From NCBI GenBank assembly GCA_963721405.1, contig CAVRJA010000005.1, positions 372,001 to 436,000 on the forward strand: a stretch of DNA of 64,000 nt. The letters are read 5' to 3'. The notes under the pieces are model-generated. The model did not search any database, was not told where the DNA came from, and was given only the letters and a program-made list of their open reading frames with translations. Every line of letters starts with the position of its first letter. Within the stretch, counting starts at the first letter, position 1. The position numbers and the translations under genes were made by a program. Source of the stretch: JAFNAG01 sp963721405. GTDB lineage: Bacteria > Acidobacteriota > UBA6911. Shown in pieces: positions 9,573 to 18,590 of the stretch.

Positions 9573-9612
9573 GATGGGTGTGTCACATAAGGACGCGCCC
9601 ATCTTCATTTTC
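9573..9612 (+). terminator. Intrinsic terminator after the PEP-CTERM gene
   Basis: GATGGGTGTGTC (9573-9584) pairs with GACGCGCCCATC (9592-9603) over 12 positions, two of them G-U, followed by a T-rich stretch. The rest of the gap to 9848 shows no gene. Confidence 0.6.
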
Positions 9613-9848
9613 CGAGGGGAATGGGACGCTCACCGTTTAATGTGGAATCCTCCTCTTTTTTCCCAATTCGTACATTCGCGCATTGTCACACGGTTGGTCG
9701 CGCCGACGTGGGCCTTGGTTTTTGATTGAAATAAAACCGGCGTCTGCGAAACAGTACAGGCACAGGGGGAGGCACATGCTCGCCGGACTGTTGAAAAGGG
9801 GATGCACCTGGCTGACGAAACCGGTTTCCTGCGATTCGTCCGGAGCGT

Positions 9849-10175
9849 ATGATGAAGATCATGAACCCTGAAGAACGATTCGAGCGGATCGAGCGTCAAT
9901 TGGAATGGATGACTGGCGTCCAGGCGGAGCTCTTCGCCTCCCAACAGCGGCACGATGCCCAGATTGTCCAGAACGCCCGGCAAATCTCCCAACTGGCTGA
10001 CGTCGTCCGGGAGCTCGCGCACGTCGTAGGCGAGCAGGGGAACCGGATCGAAGCAGGCTTCAAGCGCGTGGACGAACGCCAGGAACGCATCAACGAGCAA
10101 ATGAAGCGCACCGACGAGCGGCTGAGCGCCCTCATCGCCATGCTGGAGCTCCGCCGTCCCAACGGGCAGAACTGA
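9849..10175 (+). CDS. Small coiled-coil protein, family 'PEERFERIERQLE' (copy 1)
   Basis: 108 residues, starting at one of two adjacent ATGs after CGGAGCG. It opens with MNPEERFERIERQLEWM and continues as an uninterrupted amphipathic helix with heptads (VRELAHVVGEQGNRIEAGF, then ERINEQMKRTDERLSALI), ending in a short polar tail. No signal peptide, membrane segment or catalytic motif is seen, so a cytoplasmic oligomeric coiled coil is likely. Three paralogues occur at 17712, 20586 and 60731, and copies 1, 2 and 3 share a start region around TTCGGAGCGTATGATGAA. A weak family A repeat follows at 10234-10263. Function unknown. Confidence 0.8.
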   Translation: MMKIMNPEERFERIERQLEWMTGVQAELFASQQRHDAQIVQNARQISQLADVVRELAHVVGEQGNRIEAGFKRVDERQERINEQMKRTDERLSALIAMLELRRPNGQN

Positions 10176-10233
10176 GCCATCGGTCCTTGTCCGACTCGAA
10201 GGAAGGGCGCTTGCTTACCTCCGAATTCCAGCG

Positions 10234-10263
10234 AGGTCTGGAGGAGGCGTCCTTCAGCGTCCC
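10234..10263 (+). repeat. Family A repeat, degenerate copy
   Basis: GGAGGAGGCGTCCTTCAGCGTCC resembles the 3' half of family A and follows the coiled-coil gene, as family A copies do at the paralogues. Confidence 0.4.
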
Positions 10264-10349
10264 GGCAATTCCACGGTACCATTATTGATGACAATCGTCC
10301 TTTCATCCGAAATGGAAAGGGTGTGCCGTACCCGCGGGAGGAGCAGAGC

Positions 10350-12197
10350 ATGATCGGAGGATATGTCTATCGGAAGGAAGACAGCGAAATCTGCAAACGT
10401 CTGGAGCATAGTCTACCTCCTTCCTGCCAACAGATTCCTGTCTGGGAGAACGGGTATTTTTTCTTTACGAACCCGTTCGGCAGCGACCAGAATCCCTGTG
10501 CCGCCTCTGTGGATCTGGTCTGCCTCAGCGAAGATCTGCTCGTCGCCCGGGATGGTGTCGGCGGATATGTTCAACTGGACATCCAGGGGGATTTTCATGA
10601 GCGGTTTCGGCAGCAGGGAACCGGTGCATTCAACTCGATCCAGAACGATTTCCGCATGGCGGTGGTTTCGAAAACCGGCGATGCCCGGATTCTGTATCTG
10701 GCATCCAATCGCGCCGGCGCCGGGCGGATCTACTATCACAAGCTGGAATCCGGCATCGTTTTTTGCTCCGACCTGCGCTTCTTGTTGAGCATTGTTCCGT
10801 TCGATGTCAACCGCCTGGCGATCTACTCCATCCTCAAATACGGTTCGGTTCCGGAGCCGCTGACTATCAGCGAGACTGTCTCTGCCGTTCCGGCGGGGCA
10901 CTATCTCGAATACGATCTCATCAGCGGGCGAGACTCATTGCATGCTTATTTCCAGTTTGATTTTCCAGCCGACACCGGTTCGGGGCAGGGAAACGATGCC
11001 GCGATGCTGGCCCCGGTCAGGGATGCGCTCAAGAGATCGGCGGATTTCCTCAGCCGCACGCCGGCGGCAATGTTGCTGAGCGGCGGCATCGACTCGAGCC
11101 TGTACGGCTGCTACCTGAATCAGGCCGCGCACGAACCACTGCAGGGTTTCTATTGCGCGTTCGGCAGGGATGACCCCGAATTCCCGTTTGCAGAGGCTAT
11201 CGCGAAACGCCTCGGCGTGGGTCTCCAGGTAGCGACCATGGGCCAGGCGGACGCCCTCGGCGCCCTTGAGGACACCGTCCGGCTGACGGATCACCCCTTC
11301 TCGGATTTCTCGAGTCTCCCGATCGCCTTCCTGCTGAAGTTCATCAAGGAGCACGCAAACCAGCAGGCAATGGTCATCGAGTGCAACGGCGGCGATGATT
11401 GCTTCGGCTTTCCGGCCTTGCAGTTCGAGCGCAAGTTCCGCACCAAGCATCTCGTTCCGGGAGCCTTGAAAAAACTGATATCGCGCACGTTTCAAAAATC
11501 GAACTACTGGAAATGGGAGTCCTCCGAAGGCGCGCTGGCCAGGCTGGCCTCGCTGGGAGACGTGCATGAGCCGAGCCCAATGACGTATTTCATGACGCTG
11601 GCGCCGGTCAATTACCTGGCGTTGGACGTGCCTGCTTTGTGGGATGAGACCCTGAACGAACTGGTCGTGAAGACCGCTTTAGGCTGCGGCGATCGCGAGG
11701 CCAATCTCGGTTATGAAGCCAGGACGACGATCCGCCAGCTGCTCTATGTCAACAGTGCCCGATGGGCCGCCAAGGCGCTGTCCGTCGGAGAGAGTCTTGG
11801 TTTGCGTGTGGTCTATCCGTACATCTTCCGCGATGTGCTGGAAGAGCAGGGGAAACTGCCCTGGAGCGCCAAGATTCACGATGGTGTCGTCAAGTGGCCG
11901 CTGAAGAAGCTCCTGGAAGAATTCATGCCCGGTGATTTCATTTACCGGAAGAAGAGCGGGTTTGTGCCGCCGTTCGTGCGCTGGCTTACCGATCGTGAGT
12001 TCAACGCAAACGCACGGCAAGTGCTCCTGCGCAGTAACGGGTTTGTGTCCGAGATTATCCCTCGACCCGTGCTCGACAAACTCTTGACCGATGCCGGCAA
12101 CGGGAAACGCCTGCGGTCCCCGGTACTCAACCTTCTCTGGGGCGCCCTGTTCACCGAGTCCTGGATCCAGCAATACAACCGCCCCAGCCACAAGTAG
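10350..12197 (+). CDS. Asparagine-synthase-like ATP-dependent amidotransferase
   Basis: 615 residues. The start at 10350 follows GGGAGGAG and is preferred over an in-frame start at 10323. Residues about 1-190 resemble a class II glutamine amidotransferase fold but begin MIGGYVYR, so the N-terminal nucleophile Cys2 of true asparagine synthetases is missing and ammonia rather than glutamine may be used, or the domain is only structural. Residues about 225-600 form the synthetase domain with the ATP pyrophosphatase loop LLSGGIDSS and ECNGGDDCFGF. Such proteins act in polysaccharide or peptide modification and are often linked to exosortase loci, but here the locus is 47 kb away. A perfect hairpin overlaps the stop codon. 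Copies of its extreme 3' end recur at 23354 and 26200. Confidence 0.82.
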   Translation: MIGGYVYRKEDSEICKRLEHSLPPSCQQIPVWENGYFFFTNPFGSDQNPCAASVDLVCLSEDLLVARDGVGGYVQLDIQGDFHERFRQQGTGAFNSIQNDFRMAVVSKTGDARILYLASNRAGAGRIYYHKLESGIVFCSDLRFLLSIVPFDVNRLAIYSILKYGSVPEPLTISETVSAVPAGHYLEYDLISGRDSLHAYFQFDFPADTGSGQGNDAAMLAPVRDALKRSADFLSRTPAAMLLSGGIDSSLYGCYLNQAAHEPLQGFYCAFGRDDPEFPFAEAIAKRLGVGLQVATMGQADALGALEDTVRLTDHPFSDFSSLPIAFLLKFIKEHANQQAMVIECNGGDDCFGFPALQFERKFRTKHLVPGALKKLISRTFQKSNYWKWESSEGALARLASLGDVHEPSPMTYFMTLAPVNYLALDVPALWDETLNELVVKTALGCGDREANLGYEARTTIRQLLYVNSARWAAKALSVGESLGLRVVYPYIFRDVLEEQGKLPWSAKIHDGVVKWPLKKLLEEFMPGDFIYRKKSGFVPPFVRWLTDREFNANARQVLLRSNGFVSEIIPRPVLDKLLTDAGNGKRLRSPVLNLLWGALFTESWIQQYNRPSHK

Positions 12198-12219
12198 GTC
12201 CCGGCCGCCGGCCGGGACC
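12197..12219 (+). terminator. Hairpin at the stop codon of the asparagine-synthase-like gene
   Basis: GGTCCCGGCC and GGCCGGGACC form a perfect 10-bp stem with a 3-base loop, starting on the last base of the TAG stop. There is no T-tract, so termination by it alone is uncertain. Confidence 0.4.
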
Positions 12220-12222
12220 AGC

Positions 12223-12254
12223 AGCGTCCGCAGGCGGCGCCCTTCCGCGTGCTC
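12223..12254 (+). repeat. Family A repeat
   Basis: Near-consensus first half (GCGTCCGCAGGCGGCG) with three changes in the second half. It lies between two convergent genes, 12 bases from the end of the nucleotidyltransferase gene. Confidence 0.65.
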
Positions 12255-12266
12255 CGAAGCCGAAGG

Positions 12267-12920
12267 TCACTCTTTGTCCGGTCCGATGCCTTCCTGCCGC
12301 GATTTCTGAACCAGGTTCCAGAGCCGGTCGTATTCAACACGGACAGACGGATCCAATCGGCTTGCCAGGTCGGCGGGGAGATCAAGGGATTCGATCAGCA
12401 TCTGGACATCGGCCAGGTCTCTCAAGGTGCGGTGTTCCGCGCTCAAGCCGGCAGCAAGCTTCAGTTGTATAATCGTTTCCAATGCGACGACCCTGACGCC
12501 GTCGACCTCAAGTGAGGCATCTTCCGGCGCCGGGAAAACAACCGGCTTGGGCTTGCCGTCTCCAGGATATTCGCCGGCGGTGATGACCTCGACATTCACT
12601 CCGGTGATCGTATCTCGAAAGTGTTTTCGGGCGCCTGGAAAAGCGAGAACGTAGCCGCGGCCCACCAGACGCTCATGAAAGCGGTCGAGTCCCTCGCGCG
12701 TCATAAGCACATCGACGTCCTGAGTGGGTCGGACCAAACCATGGATGGCCAGCGCCATTCCGCCTATGATTGCATAGGAGATACTCTCCTCTGCGAGACG
12801 GGAAGCGAGATTGCGCAAGGTATCGTGGACGGGACCTATCTTCATAAAGAAGTCGTCTACCTGTCGAAGGACATGACTGAGCGATCCGAGAGTTTCCGGC
12901 ATAGCGAGATCATTATACAT
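12267..12920 (-). CDS. Nucleotidyltransferase-fold protein (AbiEii-like)
   Basis: 217 residues if started at 12920; an ATG at 12902 is equally possible. The longer frame to 12959 is rejected because its first 13 codons are a family A repeat. The NTase-fold signature is clear: AIIGGMALAIHGLVRPT followed by the metal-binding DVDVLM. A later helical part (ALETIIQLKLAAG, DLADVQMLIE) matches the layout of AbiEii-type or DUF6036-like nucleotidyltransferases. These usually work as toxins with an adjacent antitoxin, but no partner is recognised here, so it may be a stand-alone NTase. It ends in a polar Lys/Asp tail. Confidence 0.72.
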   Translation of the reverse strand: MYNDLAMPETLGSLSHVLRQVDDFFMKIGPVHDTLRNLASRLAEESISYAIIGGMALAIHGLVRPTQDVDVLMTREGLDRFHERLVGRGYVLAFPGARKHFRDTITGVNVEVITAGEYPGDGKPKPVVFPAPEDASLEVDGVRVVALETIIQLKLAAGLSAEHRTLRDLADVQMLIESLDLPADLASRLDPSVRVEYDRLWNLVQKSRQEGIGPDKE

Positions 12921-12924
12921 CTTT

Positions 12925-13012
12925 GGGACACGGAAGAACGCCGCCTCCGGACGCCGCAACCGCCCATCTTGGGGTCTGGGCGGCGTCCGAAGGCTGCGTT
13001 ATTCCGCGTCCA
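12925..13012. repeat. Inverted pair of family A repeats
   Basis: A minus-oriented copy (12925-12960) and a plus-oriented copy (12980-13012) face each other across about 20 bases. As RNA or single-stranded DNA they could form a long hairpin. They fill the whole gap between the NTase and PIN genes. Confidence 0.75.
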
Positions 13013-13441
13013 TCACTCCGGATTGTCAGTTTCACGGTCAAATGGGTTCTCGACTCGAACGCCATCGTAATCCCGTCCCCCGCCTAAGTCTTCAGACAGG
13101 AGAGTTCGGCATCCAAGCAACCTCGCCGCTTCAATGATGGCAGCGTCCCAATAGGAAATCCGGTAGCGCTCCTTCGAATCCAGCGCGGCTCGTGCGAGGG
13201 AAACTGTCGTTTCTTGCACCGGGAAGCGCAAGAACGCCTCGATCAGCAGGATCGCCTGCTCGTGACTTAAGCAGCCGGATCTGCCTGGCCGCGTGGCCTG
13301 AACGTAAAACTCCTGCAGCACCTGAACAGAGAGCCCCAGGTCTTGCGAATCCAGTAGGGCGCGTGCAATGCCGGCCTTCCGCTGTTCCTCGCGGCTCGTG
13401 CTGACAGCGTAAAGAAGAATATTGGTGTCAACGAATCGCAT
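13013..13441 (-). CDS. PIN-domain toxin (VapC-like)
   Basis: 142 residues from ATG 13441, which overlaps the antitoxin end by 14 bases; the upstream in-frame ATG at 13483 would overlap further and is disfavoured. The four acidic PIN positions are visible: the Asp in RFVDTNILLY, the Glu in VLQEFYVQ, the Asp in SYWDAAIIEAA and the acidic pair in LLSEDLGGG. It is predicted to be a Mg-dependent ribonuclease that is held inactive by the antitoxin encoded just upstream. The stop codon abuts a family A repeat. Confidence 0.87.
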   Translation of the reverse strand: MRFVDTNILLYAVSTSREEQRKAGIARALLDSQDLGLSVQVLQEFYVQATRPGRSGCLSHEQAILLIEAFLRFPVQETTVSLARAALDSKERYRISYWDAAIIEAARLLGCRTLLSEDLGGGRDYDGVRVENPFDRETDNPE

Positions 13442-13670
13442 CACGCCCGTGGGCCTCTTCACGGCTGAGGCGGTCGCCGGCACGGAAGTTCTTGATGGTG
13501 GCGATTACTTCCACCTGCAGGCGCTTGCGGCGCTCGAAATCAGATTCTTCCTCCCCGAAACTCTGGAGAAATTCTCGCACCAGAGCACTCACGGAAGTGT
13601 CCTTTTCGGCGGCCTTGATGCGCGCCCTGCGATAGACATCATCAGGCACAGATACTGTGATGTTTTTCAT
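13428..13670 (-). CDS. Ribbon-helix-helix antitoxin of the PIN module
   Basis: 80 residues. It starts MKNITVSVPDDVYRRARIKA, the typical beta strand plus first helix of a ribbon-helix-helix (CopG/VapB-like) DNA-binding domain, followed by SVSALVREFLQSFG. The C-terminal half (LQVEVIATIKNFRAGDRL) probably wraps the toxin. It overlaps the PIN gene start, so the pair is translationally coupled and likely autoregulated. A family A repeat lies 48 bases upstream at 13719-13752. Confidence 0.85.
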   Translation of the reverse strand: MKNITVSVPDDVYRRARIKAAEKDTSVSALVREFLQSFGEEESDFERRKRLQVEVIATIKNFRAGDRLSREEAHGRDAIR

Positions 13671-13718
13671 AATCTCACAATAACACAAGGATACAGCCGA
13701 TTCCACAGCGACTGCACT

Positions 13719-13752
13719 GGGACGCAGAAGAACGCTGCCTTCGGACGCCGCC
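13719..13752 (-). repeat. Family A repeat
   Basis: Minus-oriented copy with two changes from consensus, lying between the antitoxin start and the stop of the TolB/TPR kinase gene. Confidence 0.7.
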
Positions 13753-13777
13753 AAAACGTGACCCGAGCCGCCCCGCA

Positions 13778-16699
13778 TCAGCTTTTCGGGATGTTGAGGC
13801 TGTTTGCCAGCTTGATGAGGGGGAGGTCGGGATCGCAGCCTTTCCATAGGTCGAAAAGGGCACTGAGAACCTTTTGGGCTTTTTCTGCCTCGCGCCGGTT
13901 GAGGTACAGCCGGGCAAGCGACACGTGCGCCGCGAACCAATCCTGCTGCGGTTCCCATCCGGCTGATTCGTGTCTCATGATCATGAGCAATTCGTAGGTT
14001 GCGACGGCTTCATCCGGCCGCCCGGCGATTTCAAAGGTGCGCGCCAGGCTCTCGACCGTCAGCGGCAAGCGGTTCTCGCGGTCCGCCACCTGAAGAATCT
14101 CGATCGCCCGATCCTTGTAGCCGCGAGCCAGTTCGATTTCCCCCTCCAGCCGGTGAAACTCGGCGTTTTGGGCGGAGTCGTTCGGATTCACGTCCTTGCG
14201 GATCCGGTTCAGAATTGCCACAGCTTTTTCGGTGAGCCGGGCGCGCGCATAGCTGACGCCGATGCGGGAGCTCAGCCAGACCTGGGGCGGAAGCGGTTCC
14301 AAGCATCTGGCCGCCTTATCCAGTTCCCGCAGGGCGCCGGGCTGATCGCCTTGGCCGGCGAGCAGGATCTGCAGAAAATAGTGGTTGCGCGCCTCGCTGA
14401 GTCCTGCCTTGCCGGCGACGTTCATCAACAGGGCCTCGTCGAGTTTCGGCCTGGCATCCCGGTATTTTCCCTGGTAGAGGTCCAGCAGCGCCAGCGAGCG
14501 CAGCGCCGCGACCTTGATCGGCGTTGACAGCGCTTTGGTGACCACCTGCCGGGCCTTCTCCGGTTCCCCCGCCTCGACGAGCGCGAACGCGTATTCGTGG
14601 TTGAGGTTGCCGCCGGTGATCCAGGACGGCTCCAGTTCAAAGGCCCGGGCATAGGATTTCAGCGCCTCCTGCGTGCGGTGCAACGAGCTGTAGCAGGTCG
14701 CCAGGTTGATGCAGGCTGCGGCATAGCCCGGGTCGATGCGCAGCGCTTCTTGGTATTGCTCGATCGCCTTCTCGTACTCCTTGTGATCCCGGAATATGTT
14801 GCCCAGGTTGAATCTCTGGGCGATGGCGTCGGGATACGACCGGACGAAGGTCTCGTACAGGTTTCTCGCGCTGTCGAATGTCCCGAAGTGGCTCTCGTAC
14901 TCCATCTGCATAACCTGCCGTTCGCGTTCGCTCGTGCGGTCGGCCAGGCTGAGCGCCTTCAAGAAGTGCTTCCTGCCTTCCGGCAGGTTGTTGTAGATGA
15001 AGCTGCTGTAGTATGTTCCCAGGGCCGCGTGCGCCATGGCGAAGTCCGGGTCCCGCGCGACGGCAGATTCCTGTAGCTGGCGCGCTTCGTTGTACTTCCC
15101 CCTGGACCAGAGTATCTGGGCTTCGGAATACTGTTGCAGCGCCTCGAGAGAAGACGTCGTCACCCGCTCGAGCGGCCGCGTGGTGAGCTGGATTGCCTGG
15201 AGAGATTCCCCCAGGCCCTTGCGAACCGAGGCTGCGATGGCATCGAGAGCGGGAAGCACCCGGTCGTAGCTGTCGGCCCGCTCGGAGTAGGAGCGCACGC
15301 TCTCGCCGGTCCTGGGATCCACGATGCGGGCGGTGAGGATGAATTGACTGCCGATCTTCCCGATGCCCGGACAAATCAGGCCGGTGATGCTTTCCCGCTG
15401 GCAGATTTCCTTACCGGTCTCCTCGTCCAGCGGGAGATCCGGCTTCCTGCCCATCCGCTGCAGGACGGTGCTTGCGCGCGATCTGGGAATGACGTTCGCA
15501 TACTGCGACTGTGAAATGCTGACATTGAAGGCCGTACCCAGAGACTTGTCGAACAGGGTGTCCCCGGTTTCGTTCTTGAAATCCGCGACGAGAATCCAGC
15601 CGCGCGGGGCGAAGGATAGTGCGGGCCGGCTCCATTCATAGTACAGGAAAAAGACAATCACCCCCATGACGCCTACCGCGGTGGCGAAGCCCAGGTACCA
15701 CTGGCGTGACCGGGAGAAGAAGCCCGTGCGCCGCGTCGTTTCCTTCGCCGCCGCCGGGCCCGCCGCTGCTGTGTCGAGGATCGTGGGGGCCTCCGCGACA
15801 GGCACGGCGGCACTCTGGCCCTGCCGGCTGGCACGGTCGGCGCTCGGGACGCGCGCCGCCAGCTGCTCGCGAATGTGGCGCAGCTCCACGCGGACTTCGT
15901 GCACCGACTGATACCGCTCGTTCGGGTCCTTTTCCAACATCCTGTGCAGAACGCGGTCCAGGTCTTCGGGGACTCCGCGCCTGTAGCGATGAAGCGGCTC
16001 CGCTTCTTCATTGAGGATGGAGGCGGCCACTTGCGCGCTCGTTTCTCCCGGGAACGGGTTCCGGCCGGCGACCATCTCATACAGGACAATGCCGAAGGAG
16101 AAAATGTCGGAACGGGTATCGACCTCCTGCCCCCTGATTTGCTCCGGGGACATGTGCGTGACCGTTCCCACAATCGCGTCAGTCGCGGTGATCGAGGTCG
16201 CGGTGCTTCCGTCCGCCGGCTTGTCCAGAGCCTTGGCGAGGCCGAAATCCAGGACCTTGATGTGGCCGGATTCGAGCAGCATGATGTTGGCGGGCTTGAT
16301 GTCCCTGTGGACGACCGAGTTCTTGTGCGCCTCTTCCAGGGCTTCCGCGATCTCTATGCCCAGTTCAAGGGTCTTCTCTATTGGAAGCGGATTTTGCGGG
16401 TCGGCGATCAGCCCGGAGAGCGATTTGCCGCGCACATATTCGAGAACGATGTAAGTCGCTCCCTCCTGCTCCAGGATCTCGTATATTTTGCAGATGTAGG
16501 GGTGATCGAGATGGGCGATCATCTGCGCTTCGCGCCGGAAGCGCTTCTGCGCGGTCTCGAGCATTGGGCCACCGGCCTGCAGCGATTTTATGGCGACCGG
16601 TCGGTTCAGCCTGGTGTCGAGTGCCTTATAGACGACCCCCATTCCGCCGTGACCGATTTCCTCGAGAATCTGGTAATGGCCGATCGTCTGCCCAATCAT
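13778..16699 (-). CDS. Serine/threonine kinase with TolB-like and TPR domains
   Basis: 973 residues. Hanks-type kinase at about 8-270: glycine loop IGHGGMGVVYKA, VAIKSLQ lysine, HRDIKPANIMLL catalytic loop, DFGLAKAL and the MSPEQIRG activation segment. A Pro/Ala-rich linker leads to one membrane segment (GFATAVGVMGVIVFFLYY, about 335-357). Outside the membrane are a TolB-like domain (ILVADFKNETGDTLFDKSL onwards, about 370-510) and about ten TPR-type repeats to the C-terminus (e.g. YEKAIEQYQEALRIDPGYA). It is a predicted transmembrane sensor kinase: the periplasmic part would bind protein partners and signal inward. It stands alone among toxin-antitoxin modules. Confidence 0.9.
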   Translation of the reverse strand: MIGQTIGHYQILEEIGHGGMGVVYKALDTRLNRPVAIKSLQAGGPMLETAQKRFRREAQMIAHLDHPYICKIYEILEQEGATYIVLEYVRGKSLSGLIADPQNPLPIEKTLELGIEIAEALEEAHKNSVVHRDIKPANIMLLESGHIKVLDFGLAKALDKPADGSTATSITATDAIVGTVTHMSPEQIRGQEVDTRSDIFSFGIVLYEMVAGRNPFPGETSAQVAASILNEEAEPLHRYRRGVPEDLDRVLHRMLEKDPNERYQSVHEVRVELRHIREQLAARVPSADRASRQGQSAAVPVAEAPTILDTAAAGPAAAKETTRRTGFFSRSRQWYLGFATAVGVMGVIVFFLYYEWSRPALSFAPRGWILVADFKNETGDTLFDKSLGTAFNVSISQSQYANVIPRSRASTVLQRMGRKPDLPLDEETGKEICQRESITGLICPGIGKIGSQFILTARIVDPRTGESVRSYSERADSYDRVLPALDAIAASVRKGLGESLQAIQLTTRPLERVTTSSLEALQQYSEAQILWSRGKYNEARQLQESAVARDPDFAMAHAALGTYYSSFIYNNLPEGRKHFLKALSLADRTSERERQVMQMEYESHFGTFDSARNLYETFVRSYPDAIAQRFNLGNIFRDHKEYEKAIEQYQEALRIDPGYAAACINLATCYSSLHRTQEALKSYARAFELEPSWITGGNLNHEYAFALVEAGEPEKARQVVTKALSTPIKVAALRSLALLDLYQGKYRDARPKLDEALLMNVAGKAGLSEARNHYFLQILLAGQGDQPGALRELDKAARCLEPLPPQVWLSSRIGVSYARARLTEKAVAILNRIRKDVNPNDSAQNAEFHRLEGEIELARGYKDRAIEILQVADRENRLPLTVESLARTFEIAGRPDEAVATYELLMIMRHESAGWEPQQDWFAAHVSLARLYLNRREAEKAQKVLSALFDLWKGCDPDLPLIKLANSLNIPKS

Positions 16700-16798
16700 C
16701 GGGGCTGCCTCCCGCAGGTGAAGTCAGGTATTGCGCGATCATAGGTCTTTGGATCGCTATTTGCAATTACATGCTTGCTCCCGGGACCTGCTGAAATC

Positions 16799-16832
16799 CG
16801 GGACACGGAAAACGCCGCCTCCGGACGCCGCC
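16799..16832 (-). repeat. Family A repeat
   Basis: Minus-oriented copy lying between the kinase start and the AbrB-type antitoxin gene, 87 bases upstream of the latter. Confidence 0.75.
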
Positions 16833-16918
16833 AAATCGGCTCAAGCAGTGATGTCGCGTTTTTTCGCGTCAAGTCTCTCCTACTTGATTTCCTTACATCA
16901 ATATCTTACGTTGATATC

Positions 16919-17179
16919 ATGCGCGCGACGATTACCTCTAAAGGGCAGGTCACGATTCCGGCCAAGATCCGCAAGAAGCTCGATCTGAAGCCTGGGGATG
17001 TTCTTGAATTCACAGCGGAAGAGCCCAGCCTGACGGCGACCAGGGTATTTGAAGCCGAGGTTATGTATTCCACGATCGGATGCTGTAAGAAGGCAATGAA
17101 GGGCCGCACCGGCGCCCAGATAATCGAGCACTTGCGCGGCCCCGTGGAGTCTCCGGAGGACGATGCTGACGGCGGTTGA
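16919..17179 (+). CDS. AbrB-type antitoxin
   Basis: 86 residues. The start at 16919 gives MRATITSKGQVTIPAKIRKK, the diagnostic SpoVT/AbrB swapped-hairpin beginning, followed by LDLKPGDVLEF. The longer in-frame start at 16775 runs through a family A repeat and is rejected. The residues after 45 (MKGRTGAQIIEHLRGP) would bind the toxin. Short ATATC/GATAT half-sites just ahead of the start may be an autoregulatory operator. It overlaps the PIN gene by 17 bases. Confidence 0.87.
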   Translation: MRATITSKGQVTIPAKIRKKLDLKPGDVLEFTAEEPSLTATRVFEAEVMYSTIGCCKKAMKGRTGAQIIEHLRGPVESPEDDADGG

Positions 17180-17564
17180 TTCCTCGGTTTTATTCAGTAT
17201 TTTAAAGGGGGAGGCTGACGCTACGGACTGGGTCGATCGGCTCGTCGAGGAGCGGGGGCGTGGGCAGCTTGTCGTCTGTGACGTGGTATACGCGGAGATT
17301 GCCACCCTGTTCCCGGATCATTCCGAAATGGAATCGACTCTGGCGAGGCTCGGCATCAGGCTGGATCCGATCGGCCCGGCGGCGGCGCACATGGCAGGAC
17401 AGGTTTTCCTGGAGTATCGCCGCCGGGGCGTCCCCCGGAAGTACATGGTTCCTGATTTTCTAATTGGCGCTCACGCCGCGGCCCAGGCGACGGCACTCAT
17501 CGCCAAAGACAGAGGATACTTGCGCAAGTTCTTCGGCACCCTCGAACTGCGTGGAATCGAGTAG
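17163..17564 (+). CDS. PIN-domain toxin (VapC-like)
   Basis: 133 residues. Acidic PIN residues are present in TAVDSSVLFSIL, YAEIATLF, VPDFLIGAHA and IAKDRGYL. It is encoded in overlap with the AbrB-type antitoxin, a standard VapBC-like arrangement, and is predicted to be a metal-dependent RNase. A family A repeat starts two bases after its stop codon. Confidence 0.88.
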   Translation: MLTAVDSSVLFSILKGEADATDWVDRLVEERGRGQLVVCDVVYAEIATLFPDHSEMESTLARLGIRLDPIGPAAAHMAGQVFLEYRRRGVPRKYMVPDFLIGAHAAAQATALIAKDRGYLRKFFGTLELRGIE

Positions 17565-17565
17565 G

Positions 17566-17703
17566 GCGGCGTCCGGAGGCGGTGTTTTTCCGTGTCCTTA
17601 CCCTCCCTGGCGCGAAATCCAGGAGAGGCTTCCTTTTCTGCGATTCTGGAATATTTCAAGAAATCTGATGGGACACAGAAAAACGCCGCCTGCGGACGCC
17701 GCA
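17566..17703. repeat. Inverted pair of family A repeats between convergent genes
   Basis: A plus copy (17566-17599) abuts the PIN stop codon and a minus copy (17670-17703) sits 8 bases from the stop of the coiled-coil gene. The 70 bases between them hold no gene. Confidence 0.78.
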
Positions 17704-17711
17704 ACAACCCA

Positions 17712-18074
17712 TCAGCGCCCGTCGGAAGACTTGCGCTCCATCAAAACGATGAGTGCGTTGAGCCTTTCGTCGGTACGCTTCATCTGGTCGTCGGTCTGCT
17801 TAATCTGCGCACCTGTGCGCTCGAAGCGGGCATCCATGCGCTTGAATCCCTCTTCCATCCGGTTGCCCTGCTCGCTGACAACTTGAGCGAGCGTCGAGAT
17901 TGAATCCGCGAGCTGTGAGATCTGCCTTGAATTCTCCTCGATTTGGCGAGTGTTCTGGGCAATCTCGGCGTCGGTCTTTTCCTGCGATGCGAAGATCTGC
18001 GCCTGCATTCCTGCCATGAATTCCAGATGCCGTTCAAAGCGGTCAAATCGTTCTTCGGGGTTCATAATCTTCAT
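17712..18074 (-). CDS. Small coiled-coil protein, 'PEERFERIERQLE' family (copy 2)
   Basis: 120 residues. It begins MKIMNPEERFDRFERHLEFM and continues as a long helix (IAQNTRQIEENSRQISQLADS, then QVVSEQGNRMEEGFKRMDAR), ending KRTDERLNALIVLMERK plus a short polar tail. The upstream 60 bases resemble those of copy 3, including a CTCAGGTAATGTTT segment about 60 bases ahead of the start and a GGAATATTTCA-like block. No known domain; a cytoplasmic coiled-coil scaffold or partner protein is the most that can be said. Confidence 0.8.
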   Translation of the reverse strand: MKIMNPEERFDRFERHLEFMAGMQAQIFASQEKTDAEIAQNTRQIEENSRQISQLADSISTLAQVVSEQGNRMEEGFKRMDARFERTGAQIKQTDDQMKRTDERLNALIVLMERKSSDGR

Positions 18075-18337
18075 GATACGCTCCGAACGAGGTCTCCAGA
18101 AAGCAATTTCGTCGGCTGTGAGCCTCTTCTCAGGTAATGTTTTCCGAGGGAAGGAAATATTTCATCGCAGAGTGGGATCGCTGGGACAATCCGGCTTTTG
18201 GCAGGGGAGCCCCTGCGGCGGCTGCCGGGACCGCCGGCGTCTCGCCGGCCTGCTGCGATGCGGTTGCGGAAACGATTAGATTGGTCAGGCTCACGCCCAC
18301 GGTTTTCGCGTCGGGCTGTGGGTGCCGCATTGCTTTT

Positions 18338-18370
18338 GCCGGCGAGACGCCTAATGCCGCATACTTTTTC
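18338..18370 (-). repeat. Family B repeat
   Basis: Minus-oriented copy with the core GGCATTAGGCG (reverse complement) next to GCCGGCGAGACGCC. A further piece of the same family, CCGGCGTCTCGCCGGC, lies at about 18235-18250. Confidence 0.75.
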
Positions 18371-18407
18371 TAAAATTCCGTTCTTGCATACGAATTACCA
18401 TTTTGGC

Positions 18408-18555
18408 TCGTGGACTTGGACCTGGACCTGGACTTCGACGTGGACCTAGACGTGGTTGCGGCACAGGTTTCTGAGGCGTTGGGACTTAACGGCGCACCTT
18501 TAATCCCGTCCACGTCCAAGTCCAGGTCTATGTCTATGTCCAGGTCCAAGATCCC
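18408..18555. repeat. Two facing clusters of a GGACCT-like hexanucleotide repeat
   Basis: At 18408-18450 the unit TGGACC/TGGACT/TGGACG recurs about seven times. At 18508-18555 its complement (CCAAGTCCAGGTC and similar) recurs about as often. The two clusters are inverted, 60 bases apart, and could form a long imperfect hairpin. Confidence 0.7.
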
Positions 18556-18590
18556 TGCATTTTGCTCGCCCCTCTTTTTGCAAAAAGTAT